A stretch of 8,412 bases of DNA from Flavobacteriales bacterium (GCA_947461185.1 CANHJY010000070.1:1-8412); one strand, 5' to 3'; shown: positions 1-8,018, numbered from the stretch's first letter. Made by a program: numbers and translations. The notes: generated by a model from the letters alone, not told the origin.

Positions 1-532
1 AGGCGCTGCGTTGCTGATGGCTAACTTTCAGGCAACCATTCGTACAGTTTTCAATTACCAGCGCTTTGTTCTAGAGTTTATGTTGGAAGAACTCAATAAG
101 AAAGTCATGCTTAGTGCAAAAGGCGAAAAGTTCATTACGTTTTTTATTGCCCATTATAATGCAACAACTAGAGAATTGAAATACATCAATGCAGGTCATA
201 ATCATCCGTTTATTACCAACGGAAGAAAAGTTGAAATGCTTACTGAGGGATGCATTGGTCTTGGTATGTTGGATGAATTACCGTTCATTCAAACCGGAAA
301 AAAAACACTCAAGCCCAATACAACAATCTTTTTGTATACAGACGGTGTTGTTGAACTCGAAAATGAAAATAACGAATACTATGGCGTTGAACGACTGATC
401 AAACTTGTCAATTCTTTTTACCCCTTGAAAATGGAAGATTTAAATAACTTACTTTTCTCAAAACTCGACGAATGGAGGGGAAATTTGGATTTGATTGATG
501 ATACCGCTGTATTTAGTTGTCGATTTTTTTAA
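1..532 (+). CDS. SpoIIE-family (PP2C-type) serine/threonine phosphatase, C-terminal part
   Basis: This is the 3' end of a gene whose start lies upstream of the window; the frame is open from base 2, so the in-frame TTG and ATG near the edge are internal codons. About 176 residues are visible. The first ones (GAALLMANFQATIR) match the family segment that follows the metal-binding DxxGxG motif in SpoIIE/RsbU-type phosphatases, so that first aspartate is just off the window. Next come the INAGHNHPF motif (about 194-220), the LYTDGVVE motif with its conserved Asp at 341-343, a YGxERL segment, and a terminal DDTAV motif (Asp pair 497-502). The last two motifs supply Mg/Mn ligands in PP2C folds. 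Such proteins dephosphorylate phosphoserine or phosphothreonine, often on anti-sigma-antagonist proteins, usually downstream of a sensor domain; any sensor here is out of view and the substrate is unknown. The stop abuts the convergent porU2 stop with no spacer and no terminator hairpin is evident. Confidence 0.88.
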   Translation, partial: GAALLMANFQATIRTVFNYQRFVLEFMLEELNKKVMLSAKGEKFITFFIAHYNATTRELKYINAGHNHPFITNGRKVEMLTEGCIGLGMLDELPFIQTGKKTLKPNTTIFLYTDGVVELENENNEYYGVERLIKLVNSFYPLKMEDLNNLLFSKLDEWRGNLDLIDDTAVFSCRFF

Positions 533-3500
533 CTACCTGAACAAATACATTTTTCCGAACTCTTTGGTAAAATATTGGTCTGCATTAGTTTCCCGAAGTT
601 TTATGGACTCACCATTTATTTCTGAAAGCACACGATACAAATAAACACCATTTGCCAACTGGTCGCCGAATTCATCTCTACCGTCCCAAGCGTATTCCGT
701 AATATTTCTTCCAATGTGAATCGAACCTAGTTCATCTTCTGTAATTTCTCGAACAACTTTTCCTGTAACGGTTAATATTTGAATCAACATTTCATCAGGA
801 ACTTCCGATCCTGTGAGCGTGAAAACGAATTTTGTACTCGTACTAAACGGATTGGGATAATTCAATAAATGGGTTATTGTTGATTCATGGACCACTTCGA
901 AATTGATTTTATATTCCAAGTCTCCTGATAAATTACCGCTTCTATCTGAACCTTGAACACTCAGTGTATATTTACCATCTTGTTCAAAATTTCCGGGATA
1001 AATAATCTTAAATCTTTTGTTTTGGCTATCTGCCGGAATCCACTGCATTATGGTGTTGCCATTAGCATCAATAAACGGAATACGTTCTTGTACTCCATTT
1101 GGATCAGTTAGATAAACCCCAAAAAGCGTAGTGTCAGAAATATTGTCCATAATTAAATACGGATTATCGTCTTTTAATGAAATAAGAATTTCACTATACG
1201 GAGAGATAATGTCGCCATTCAAAATATGCTGCCCATCAAAGGTGACGTCTAAAATTGGGTGTCCATCATCGTTTACAACAAAAAATGGTAATTGTAGAAT
1301 ATTGTTAAAATGCACCTGTTCTGGTTGATCCGTCTCATATAAACTGCCATTAACATATGGATTAACCTCTACCCATAAAGAGTTGTATCCAGTTAGCCCA
1401 ATTGTTGAGAAGGTTATAGTATCTCTAAATACTTCATCTACGAGCAAAGAATCCTGTCTATCATATGTAATAAAATGCTTCACCTCGTTGGCATCTTGAA
1501 TCCAATAGGAAACTAATAAAGAATCCATCGGGATCGTAAAAATATTTTTAATATCAACAGCAAAATCAACTTCTTGTCCTTCCGTAATTGTGTCATTTTC
1601 AGGAATCCATGTAAGCGGTGTACTTCCGTCAATCGCAGCTTCCGGAAGTGGACTGTATAAAACATGCCATCTGTCTAATTGAGCGGGTGTAAGGGAAATG
1701 GAATCTTTATAAAAAGCTTCTAATTGAAGATAAGGATAATTACTCGCGTCTATAAGATTATTCAAACTATTGATTTCCCCTGTTGAAGTCATAGCCGTAT
1801 CAATAGATATTTGCAAGTTCCCAGCTAGGTCAAAGGCTTTTATTGTTAGAATAGTTGTATCGGCATTAATACTTTCAAATGGATCTTGTTTCCATATTAC
1901 AGATTCCCAATATGCTGCAGGACCAATTCGCGTTGAACGCTCTTGACCAATATTGTCAATACTATTAAGAATGGCCTGAAGTGAAACATTCTGACCTTGC
2001 ATTTGAGCGAATTCTTCTACAACAAAACTTGTATCACCTTTTCTACATAAAAATGCGAAAGGCAGGTTAGGGCGACCATTATAAATACTATCAGAACCAA
2101 GTGTATTGAACATGTCAAAAAGGGTCGGTTGAATTGTTTGTACTTGATTCCATTGTGTTGTCATAGGTGAATACACTAGAATATAATCTCCATCATTTAC
2201 ACTATTCTCAATCATGTCTTGCATACCTTGTAATTGGGTAGCATTATTTTGGTGGAAAGTGAAGAATTTCCAAACGCGGCTCAGATTGTCATTAGCATTT
2301 TGAAAGAAATGATTAGGATTCTGATTGCCATATCTTGTGCCCCATGGTTCCAGATTATATTTATCAATAACTGCAACATGAAATTTTGGCGTGAAATTAA
2401 TAATTCCATAATCCATCATTTGACCATCGAGGGAATAAAGGTTGTCATAAATGGCGGGTTCGCTGGTAGTAGCAAGCACGTTACATTCTAATTCCTTCGA
2501 AAATGGTAAAAATTCACGAATTCTGTTTTGCGTATTGTAATCAATACCGCTGAATGAGTTGTTTTTAAATTGAAAGAAATGATCCTGTCCCCAACCAATT
2601 TTATCTACAATGTATTGAAATGAACTTTCTCGCCAATTTGGATTAGGGTCATCAATAGCTACTCTCCAATAGTAAACCATGCTATCTTCACAGACAAGAG
2701 TTGAGGACAACCCACTGTTTGAACTCATCCATTGAGACGGATGCACTTCTTTTACTCCACCAAGACCTGAAACTAAAGCAAATCTTTTAATTGGACTATT
2801 GAACTGATCTGTAGTGTCAATTTCAAATCTATAAGTTTCAAAGTCAGCAATAGGATTAATTGTCGATGCTTTTACGGTTACACTATCGTCAGGAACTACT
2901 GCATATTGGTATGGAATAACAGGTTGAATCCCATCGATATTGATAAACAATGTTTTTGTAATTTGATTGTTATTCAATTCATCATAGATTTCATCAATTG
3001 TTGTTGGAATATCTGCTTTTACAGTAAAATTGTTTAACCCCACACCAATATTGGCTTGAAGTGGCATTTTAAATGATAAATCATGAGTGTAATGTAATTC
3101 AGGAATGGCGAATACATATATGGAGTCACTGTTATTCCCTGGGAAATCTCTCGTGATTTCAACAGAAAAGGTGTCTAAAATCGATTGGCCTAAGTTCTTT
3201 AATGTTATAAACATTTCTAGACTATCTACAGTTAAATCAAGATCTTGTGGTGAAAATGAAATGTTCTGTTCCAATAATTCAATTTCAGGTTTTTGGTGCC
3301 AATTGAGCCGTACCATAGGATCACCATTATAGGTCATCTGTGTTGTTGTACTCTCAATTGCTAAACCAGCACCAGGAAATTCTAAAGACGCTATTGTTGC
3401 TTTTAACTGCTCTCCAATTGTAGCTCCGTAATTTAATTCACTTACATTTTGATAGAATCTCGTTGCATAAGAATTTAAAACATTGGCAAATCCTAGACTT

Positions 3501-5698
3501 ATTTGACCTAAATAACCAATTGCACCACTCTCAGGTACACTTACAAATCCCTCGGATTTTGAAACCCCGGATTGAAAAATATTTCCGTTATAACAGGAGT
3601 TGGTTAAAATAAGCGGATATTTTCCCGTGTTATTCCAGTTCGAGGGTTCATCAATATTGATTTCAAATCCTGTAGTGGTAGGTGCAGCATGACCAAAAAA
3701 TGTAATTAAGGAGACGCCTTCCTGGATACGTTCCATCACATTATTGAGAGCAGATGGACTTAAAGGGTCATTTCCTGTCTTTGCTAAAGTTTGTACGGTA
3801 CCACCATAATATTTATCCTCAATTATAGATTCTAAATTCGACATATATCCTTGAAATGTGGATTGTTGAGTTGAGTTGAGTCCACCTACGAAATGAAGAA
3901 TATGTTTTTGCCAATCTTTCGTTTGAGAATTATATACCGAGGATTGATTTTGATTGGCATCGTGTAATTTTACTTTTTCAAGATAATCAGCTAGTTCTTG
4001 ATTGGTTTGTACCGAAATTCTACCCGTTGGTATTAAAGGTGTCCATTTTGTTGTACCTGGTAAGTTGGATGTAATTAGCGCATCACTTGAAGGTTGGCCA
4101 AATGAAGGAATCAACGAAAGTGCATAATTGGTATTGTTATTTCTAGTTCCTGGACCTGTAGAGGTTATGCCTGAAATGTTAGCCTCCCTTATGCCTTTCC
4201 CCATTAAATATAATCCAACAGGTTTCTCTGTTGCCAAATCATATACATGCCACACAAAACGACGAATTCCATTGATATGTTTGGGAATTCCACCACCGTA
4301 TTGTTGATATAGCTCATTAACATTAGCAAGAATCACATTATAGTTGCCACCATTAGGGTCGTTAGCTCTATAGTTGGCATAATCTAATGAGGCCGCTTGT
4401 AATTTCGGATGAAATATCATTAATAACGCCTTTTCTGGGTTGTAAGAAGTTGAGTTGCCGTAGTTGTTGAAAATTCCAGTTCCATTTATAGCTTTCAAGG
4501 AATTTACCTGGATAAAATTTGAGGCATCTTGAATGATTACCGTTTGATTGCTTCCATCTGAACTATTGCTGAAAAGCAAAGCATAATTGCCGCCATTCGG
4601 AATCAATGTTATTTTTTTTGGAGATGATCCTAAAACAAATAAAATAGGATTGGAACTCGAACTATTGGATAAATCTATGCGAACTTTACTTTGAACAGGA
4701 CTATTCGGGACTGTAAAGGTCGAATTCATTAAGCTTCCCAATGATGGGTTTCTGGGATATAAGAATGACCAATAGTTGATAGATTGAAAATCTGTTACTG
4801 CTCCCTGATCATTAACTATTGATACCTTGAAATTGGTTTGACCTGATGCTGGTAGCAAGTTGGTAGAAAAGCTCTTGTTGAGATGAATCGCTTTATAACC
4901 TGAAAAAATTGTATCAGCAATGCTTATATTGGAGTTACCTATCGTGTGATTTGAATGGTGATTGCCAGAACCTGTGAAATTGGCATTGGATACACCAACG
5001 GTAACTGCTTTATAAATAATTTCAGGGGCATCTTGCCCTTGATAGATTTGATCAAGGACAGTTGATGACCAATTTGTCCAAGTAAATCCATTGGCACCAT
5101 TTACTGGAGAAAGGCCCCAACCTTCACCAGATGTATAAAATGAACTTGATGCATCCGAAGTTTTTTCCCCTTCATTATAGGCGTTTGAAAAAGATTGGTA
5201 TTTCTCGAATAAAACATAATTGGAAGGTGCGTAGTTGTTAAGAGATTGGTCATTCTCGATTACAAATCGTTTATTATTTGTTTGATTATTCCATGTGAAA
5301 AAATACTCGATGGTATCATTATATAAACTGTATTTTGGATTACCCACATCACTAGGTGATTCATACAGTGTTGTGTCTAGCCATCCATCATTTTTTTCAG
5401 CGTAAAAGAGAATGTAATCTCCAGAATTGATTTGATTGTCACCCCCATCTTCAACATGAATTGGAATCTCTTGTTCACGACCAAAAATTTGAATATTAGC
5501 ACTAAAAAATGAACCGGTAGGAATCCCTGCTGCTGAAAGAATCGAGTAGTCTAATTTGTGAATACCTGTTTGTGCAATCTTGAAAGCATAATATTTCTGA
5601 TTGTATGCAATCCACTCGTTGCCATAGGTCTGCGAGTATGAATATTGAAATGAAAATATTGAAAAAAATAGGGCAACTATCGGAAAAAACTTTCTCAT
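533..5698 (-). CDS. porU2: PorU2-like type IX secretion sortase (peptidase C25 fold, 1721 aa)
   Basis: Probable surface cysteine sortase/peptidase of the T9SS. The ATG is followed by a Sec signal peptide (residues 1-23, cut near SYSQ/TYG) without a lipobox Cys. Residues 28-140 match the PorU N-terminal module (GIHKLDY, SGDYILFYAEKNDGWLDTTLY). A gingipain-like C25 domain spans about 424-798: NELYQQYGGGIPKHINGIRRF, PTGRISVQTNQE, catalytic-type His in FFGHAAP (H670), Cys in TNSCYNG (C702) and a closing NGDPMVRL. C702 is the only Cys in the first 1000 residues and one of four overall. After it come Ig/CARDB-like modules (about 805-915, 1365-1480, 1480-1600), a possible ILEI-like domain (about 1100-1235) and a FlgD/T9SS-sorting-like C terminus (NYPNPFS to GVYLYRV, ending GKMYLFR). 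Canonical PorU, as I recall it, is about 1150-1300 aa, with a different active-site Cys context, so PorU2 is the better name. It lies one base after porV2. Role inferred by homology: cleaving C-terminal sorting signals and anchoring cargo at the outer membrane. Confidence 0.85.
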   Translation of the reverse strand: MRKFFPIVALFFSIFSFQYSYSQTYGNEWIAYNQKYYAFKIAQTGIHKLDYSILSAAGIPTGSFFSANIQIFGREQEIPIHVEDGGDNQINSGDYILFYAEKNDGWLDTTLYESPSDVGNPKYSLYNDTIEYFFTWNNQTNNKRFVIENDQSLNNYAPSNYVLFEKYQSFSNAYNEGEKTSDASSSFYTSGEGWGLSPVNGANGFTWTNWSSTVLDQIYQGQDAPEIIYKAVTVGVSNANFTGSGNHHSNHTIGNSNISIADTIFSGYKAIHLNKSFSTNLLPASGQTNFKVSIVNDQGAVTDFQSINYWSFLYPRNPSLGSLMNSTFTVPNSPVQSKVRIDLSNSSSSNPILFVLGSSPKKITLIPNGGNYALLFSNSSDGSNQTVIIQDASNFIQVNSLKAINGTGIFNNYGNSTSYNPEKALLMIFHPKLQAASLDYANYRANDPNGGNYNVILANVNELYQQYGGGIPKHINGIRRFVWHVYDLATEKPVGLYLMGKGIREANISGITSTGPGTRNNNTNYALSLIPSFGQPSSDALITSNLPGTTKWTPLIPTGRISVQTNQELADYLEKVKLHDANQNQSSVYNSQTKDWQKHILHFVGGLNSTQQSTFQGYMSNLESIIEDKYYGGTVQTLAKTGNDPLSPSALNNVMERIQEGVSLITFFGHAAPTTTGFEINIDEPSNWNNTGKYPLILTNSCYNGNIFQSGVSKSEGFVSVPESGAIGYLGQISLGFANVLNSYATRFYQNVSELNYGATIGEQLKATIASLEFPGAGLAIESTTTQMTYNGDPMVRLNWHQKPEIELLEQNISFSPQDLDLTVDSLEMFITLKNLGQSILDTFSVEITRDFPGNNSDSIYVFAIPELHYTHDLSFKMPLQANIGVGLNNFTVKADIPTTIDEIYDELNNNQITKTLFINIDGIQPVIPYQYAVVPDDSVTVKASTINPIADFETYRFEIDTTDQFNSPIKRFALVSGLGGVKEVHPSQWMSSNSGLSSTLVCEDSMVYYWRVAIDDPNPNWRESSFQYIVDKIGWGQDHFFQFKNNSFSGIDYNTQNRIREFLPFSKELECNVLATTSEPAIYDNLYSLDGQMMDYGIINFTPKFHVAVIDKYNLEPWGTRYGNQNPNHFFQNANDNLSRVWKFFTFHQNNATQLQGMQDMIENSVNDGDYILVYSPMTTQWNQVQTIQPTLFDMFNTLGSDSIYNGRPNLPFAFLCRKGDTSFVVEEFAQMQGQNVSLQAILNSIDNIGQERSTRIGPAAYWESVIWKQDPFESINADTTILTIKAFDLAGNLQISIDTAMTSTGEINSLNNLIDASNYPYLQLEAFYKDSISLTPAQLDRWHVLYSPLPEAAIDGSTPLTWIPENDTITEGQEVDFAVDIKNIFTIPMDSLLVSYWIQDANEVKHFITYDRQDSLLVDEVFRDTITFSTIGLTGYNSLWVEVNPYVNGSLYETDQPEQVHFNNILQLPFFVVNDDGHPILDVTFDGQHILNGDIISPYSEILISLKDDNPYLIMDNISDTTLFGVYLTDPNGVQERIPFIDANGNTIMQWIPADSQNKRFKIIYPGNFEQDGKYTLSVQGSDRSGNLSGDLEYKINFEVVHESTITHLLNYPNPFSTSTKFVFTLTGSEVPDEMLIQILTVTGKVVREITEDELGSIHIGRNITEYAWDGRDEFGDQLANGVYLYRVLSEINGESIKLRETNADQYFTKEFGKMYLFR

Positions 5699-5699
5699 A

Positions 5700-6794
5700 C
5701 TACTTCATGTTTGAAGGTTTTTTTAGTTTAAGTCTTAATGATATGACGTGAGAATATAAGGCAACAGATGCATCGCCTATATCTGTAAATGCATAATCGA
5801 GATAAAAATTCTTTAAGTTCACACCAAGCCCAATGTTTGGTTGAAAGTTTAAATTTTGACTATCATCAAAGTTCTTAACATATTGAAAATTAGAAAAGCC
5901 TGCTCGCACAGTAACGTAATTTTTAAAGCCTACAGAAATGCCCATGTGTGGATCTATTGAAATCAATCCGGTTCTTATTAAAGTATTTCGTCTACCATCC
6001 GTAGTGATGTCAAGATCTAATTCACATGAAGCATGCAGACCTGATTTGGTGATGTCAAATTTGCGATAGCCGGCAAGAATGAGTTTTGGCAAGGTTAATT
6101 CAAGACCATTTTCTGGTAGCGCATTTCCTGTAGCTAAGAAAACTTCCTTGGTTTCTTCATCAAGGGTGAAAACCCAAGCGTTAAATGTTGAAGTTACATC
6201 TCTAAGCATACCTCCAAATTTCCATTTATCACCCAAATCATACTGAACACCGGCATCCAAGCCAAAGCCCCAAGATTTGGCGAAATCTCCAACTTTTCTG
6301 TGTATAACCTTGAAATTTCCTCCTAGACTCAAGCCTTCGATGCCCAGTTTTCTTGAATAGCTGAACAAAAAAGCATAATCAGCAGCTGTAAAAGTTGTTA
6401 TTTTGTCATAATCAATGTTGCCAGCATTGTCAATTAATTGAGTGGTATTCGGAATATCATCAACGGCAAATCTAATTGCTGAAAATCCAATAGCACTTTT
6501 GTCATCAATTTTGTGCGCTAAACCTAAATAATCGTATTTGGCGATACCTGCAAAATATTCGGAATGCATCAGTCCCACCTCAAGCCAATCGTTGACCTTG
6601 GATAATCCCGCAGGATTCCAATAGCCCGCGTTCACTCCTGCTGTCTGGCCAACAACAGCGTTGCCTAAACCTAAAGCATCTGCACCAATTCCAATGGATA
6701 AGAATTCGTTTGAATATTTCGGAGCTACGCTGCCTTGTTGGCTGTAAAGCTGAAAAGAAACAATGCTAATAAAACAAATTAAAGTTGATTTCAT
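5700..6794 (-). CDS. porV2: PorV/PorQ-family outer-membrane protein, PorV2-like
   Basis: Predicted outer-membrane beta-barrel partner of the neighbouring sortase. I chose the ATG at 6794 (364 aa) because it places the positively charged residue next to a hydrophobic Sec signal (MKSTLICFISIVSFQLYSQ); an in-frame TTG four codons upstream (6806) is possible but less likely. The mature N terminus holds the family signature: FLSIGIGADALGLGNAVVG, then AGYWNPAGLS, as in PorV, PorQ and the FadL-like UPF0164 group, where the NPAGL segment is diagnostic. The rest alternates hydrophobic and polar residues in barrel-strand style (for example LYSHVISLRLKLK near the end). Known PorV shuttles T9SS cargo from the translocon to PorU; the same role here is inferred from adjacency. 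Its stop is one base before the porU2 ATG, so the two are almost certainly co-transcribed and translationally coupled. A canonical PorV cannot be excluded, but pairing with an oversized PorU favours PorV2. Confidence 0.82.
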   Translation of the reverse strand: MKSTLICFISIVSFQLYSQQGSVAPKYSNEFLSIGIGADALGLGNAVVGQTAGVNAGYWNPAGLSKVNDWLEVGLMHSEYFAGIAKYDYLGLAHKIDDKSAIGFSAIRFAVDDIPNTTQLIDNAGNIDYDKITTFTAADYAFLFSYSRKLGIEGLSLGGNFKVIHRKVGDFAKSWGFGLDAGVQYDLGDKWKFGGMLRDVTSTFNAWVFTLDEETKEVFLATGNALPENGLELTLPKLILAGYRKFDITKSGLHASCELDLDITTDGRRNTLIRTGLISIDPHMGISVGFKNYVTVRAGFSNFQYVKNFDDSQNLNFQPNIGLGVNLKNFYLDYAFTDIGDASVALYSHVISLRLKLKKPSNMK

Positions 6795-6830
6795 CCTACG
6801 ATTCAAATTAAAATTTCAATTGTTTAACAC

Positions 6831-6859
6831 CATAATTAGTAAAAAATTGTGTTCTTCAA
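6831..6859 (-). promoter_or_regulatory. Candidate promoter of the porV2-porU2 operon
   Basis: On the minus strand a TTG (6859-6857) is followed after 18 bases by TAATTATG (6838-6831), one mismatch from the Bacteroidota -7 consensus TAnnTTTG. Transcription would begin near 6824 and leave a leader of about 30 nt before the porV2 ATG. The region is very AT-rich, so a chance match is quite possible. No Shine-Dalgarno is spaced correctly; the AGG directly touching the ATG is too close to work. Confidence 0.3.
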
Positions 6860-6860
6860 G

Positions 6861-6891
6861 TTGTTCAGCAGACTTAATAAAAGTAAATTTA
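6861..6891 (+). promoter_or_regulatory. Candidate promoter of the pssA-purS operon
   Basis: A TTG at 6861-6863 is followed after 20 bases by TAAATTTA (6884-6891), one mismatch from the Bacteroidota -7 consensus TAnnTTTG, with spacing in the usual range. The predicted start near 6898 gives a leader of about 37 nt. The -7 candidate lies inside a 12-bp perfect palindrome. Motif-based only and in AT-rich DNA. Confidence 0.33.
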
Positions 6892-6893
6892 CT
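6882..6893. repeat. 12-bp perfect palindrome in the divergent intergenic region
   Basis: AGTAAATTTACT reads identically on both strands. The 8-bp palindrome TGAATTCA overlaps its last base (6893-6900). It sits between the two divergent operons and covers the candidate -7 box of pssA, a suitable place for a dimeric regulator. It has no loop, so it is not a terminator hairpin. A by-chance AT-rich palindrome is the main alternative. Confidence 0.4.
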
Positions 6894-6934
6894 GAATTCA
6901 ATTTTTATTTTTTGACTTAAAAGTTTATTTTTTA

Positions 6935-7762
6935 ATGAAGTTATTCACTTTGCCGAATGTTCTAACAGCCTCCAATCTTTTTTGCGGCTTACTGAGTATA
7001 ATTTGCTCGGTATCCGGACGTTTAGACTGGGCTCCAATTTTATTGCTTTTTGCTGCACTTTTCGATTTTTTAGATGGTTTCGCGGCTCGTATTTTTAAGT
7101 CCAATAGCGAATTAGGTAAACAGTTGGATTCCTTAGCCGATGTTGTTTCTTTTGGCGTTGCGCCGGGATTGATGATGATGGTAACGTTAGTGGTATCGAT
7201 TAATTTTGGAGGCGAAGTCTACCATCCAGATTCATTTGTATCTCATGTTCATTATGAATGGAATAACTGGGTGAATGCCCTTTTTTATAATGTTCCAAAT
7301 AATATGGACGCCTCCATTAAATACTTTCCGTTTATTGCGCTGATTATACCAGTTTTTTCAATGTTTCGATTGGCAAAATTTAATCTCGATGAAAGACAAA
7401 CTGATGGGTTTTTAGGTGTGCCAACTCCTCTGAATACGCTTTTATTAACTTTCTTTCCCTTGCTACTCTGGTTGAAATTTGAGGATTGGGTACTTGATGT
7501 TTCTAATTATGAATTCATTTTGAACGTATACTTTATAGGTTGTGTAATCGTAGGTGCTAGTTTTTTAATGCTTACCGAAATAAAATTAATGTCGTTAAAA
7601 TTTAAAAATTTGGATTGGCATGAAAATAAATTAAGAATTGTATTACTTATGTCAAGCCTCGTATTAATTCTTCTATTGAATGTATGGGCCATACCTTTAA
7701 TTGTTTTTTTATACTTAATTTTATCCATCATTAATTACAACGTATTAAACAAAATAAAATGA
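6935..7762 (+). CDS. pssA: CDP-diacylglycerol--serine O-phosphatidyltransferase
   Basis: Integral inner-membrane enzyme that makes phosphatidylserine from CDP-diacylglycerol and serine, the precursor of phosphatidylethanolamine. The full CDP-alcohol phosphatidyltransferase motif DxxDGxxARx8Gx3Dx3D is intact at residues 44-69 (D44, D47, G48, A51, R52, G61, D65, D69). The N-terminal LPNVLTASNLFCGLLSI and the later GFLGVPTPLNT segment (158-168) are typical of the type II, Bacillus-like PssA rather than the E. coli phospholipase-D-like type. Several hydrophobic helices are visible (about 9-27, 32-51, 70-89, 130-147, 165-180 and two or three in the last 90 residues). At 275 aa it is somewhat longer than many family members, mostly through a polar, Asn/Trp-rich loop at about 90-128 between helices. 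The ATG is preceded by A/T-rich DNA with no Shine-Dalgarno. The TGA overlaps the purS ATG by 4 nt. Confidence 0.95.
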   Translation: MKLFTLPNVLTASNLFCGLLSIICSVSGRLDWAPILLLFAALFDFLDGFAARIFKSNSELGKQLDSLADVVSFGVAPGLMMMVTLVVSINFGGEVYHPDSFVSHVHYEWNNWVNALFYNVPNNMDASIKYFPFIALIIPVFSMFRLAKFNLDERQTDGFLGVPTPLNTLLLTFFPLLLWLKFEDWVLDVSNYEFILNVYFIGCVIVGASFLMLTEIKLMSLKFKNLDWHENKLRIVLLMSSLVLILLLNVWAIPLIVFLYLILSIINYNVLNKIK

Positions 7763-8010
7763 AGTTCAGAGCAGAAATTGATGTAATGCCTCACGAGGCT
7801 TTGCTTGATCCCCAAGGAAAAGCTGTTTCGAATAGTATGAAAAGTGTAGGTCTTCCAGAAATCGAGGGTGTAAGAATTGGAAGACATGTTAGACTATTCG
7901 TTGAGGCCGCTTCCACTGAGGAAGCTGATGCAAAAGTTGAAGCTGCCTGTAAAAAAATATTGTGTAATCAAATAATGGAGACTTACACTTATCAAATACA
8001 TCAAGATTAA
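7759..8010 (+). CDS. purS: Phosphoribosylformylglycinamidine synthase subunit PurS
   Basis: Small subunit of the three-part FGAM synthase (PurS-PurQ-PurL), which converts FGAR, glutamine and ATP to FGAM in cytoplasmic purine synthesis; PurS bridges the glutaminase PurQ and the small-type PurL. The 83-aa length is normal for the family. Diagnostic segments are DPQGKAV (17-23), VRIGRHVRLFVEA (38-50), an EEADAKVEAACKKIL helix (55-69) and a closing METYTYQI strand. The start is fixed by the ATGA overlap with the pssA stop and by the family N terminus; the upstream sequence is A-rich with no Shine-Dalgarno. Its presence implies that purQ and a small-type purL lie elsewhere in the genome, since neither is visible here. 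Placement behind pssA is a likely case of transcriptional hitch-hiking. Confidence 0.95.
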   Translation: MKFRAEIDVMPHEALLDPQGKAVSNSMKSVGLPEIEGVRIGRHVRLFVEAASTEEADAKVEAACKKILCNQIMETYTYQIHQD

Positions 8011-8018
8011 GTAGTGTT

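Noticed and set aside
340..360. Idea that the phosphatase gene starts inside the window at the TTG at 11 or ATG at 17
   Set aside because: The frame is open to the window edge and the visible part begins in the middle of the SpoIIE catalytic domain, so the first metal-binding motif must lie upstream.
189..398. 69-codon plus-strand open frame inside the phosphatase gene
   Set aside because: It is out of frame with a clear SpoIIE-type domain and its product has no recognisable composition or motif; a shadow frame.
520..535. Rho-independent terminator at the T-run 524-530
   Set aside because: No GC-rich inverted repeat precedes the run on either strand.
1131..3332. Three plus-strand open frames (1131-1328, 2234-2491, 3105-3332) antisense to porU2
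   Set aside because: The minus strand is a continuous 1721-codon frame with coherent domains; the antisense products are short, Ile/Ser-rich and without recognisable starts or motifs.
6795..6806. TTG at 6806 as the porV2 start
   Set aside because: It would add MNRR before a signal peptide that already begins normally at the ATG at 6794.
7507..7731. 74-codon minus-strand open frame opposite the end of pssA
   Set aside because: It is antisense to transmembrane helices of pssA, whose AT-rich codons leave the opposite strand open by chance; no promoter or family match.
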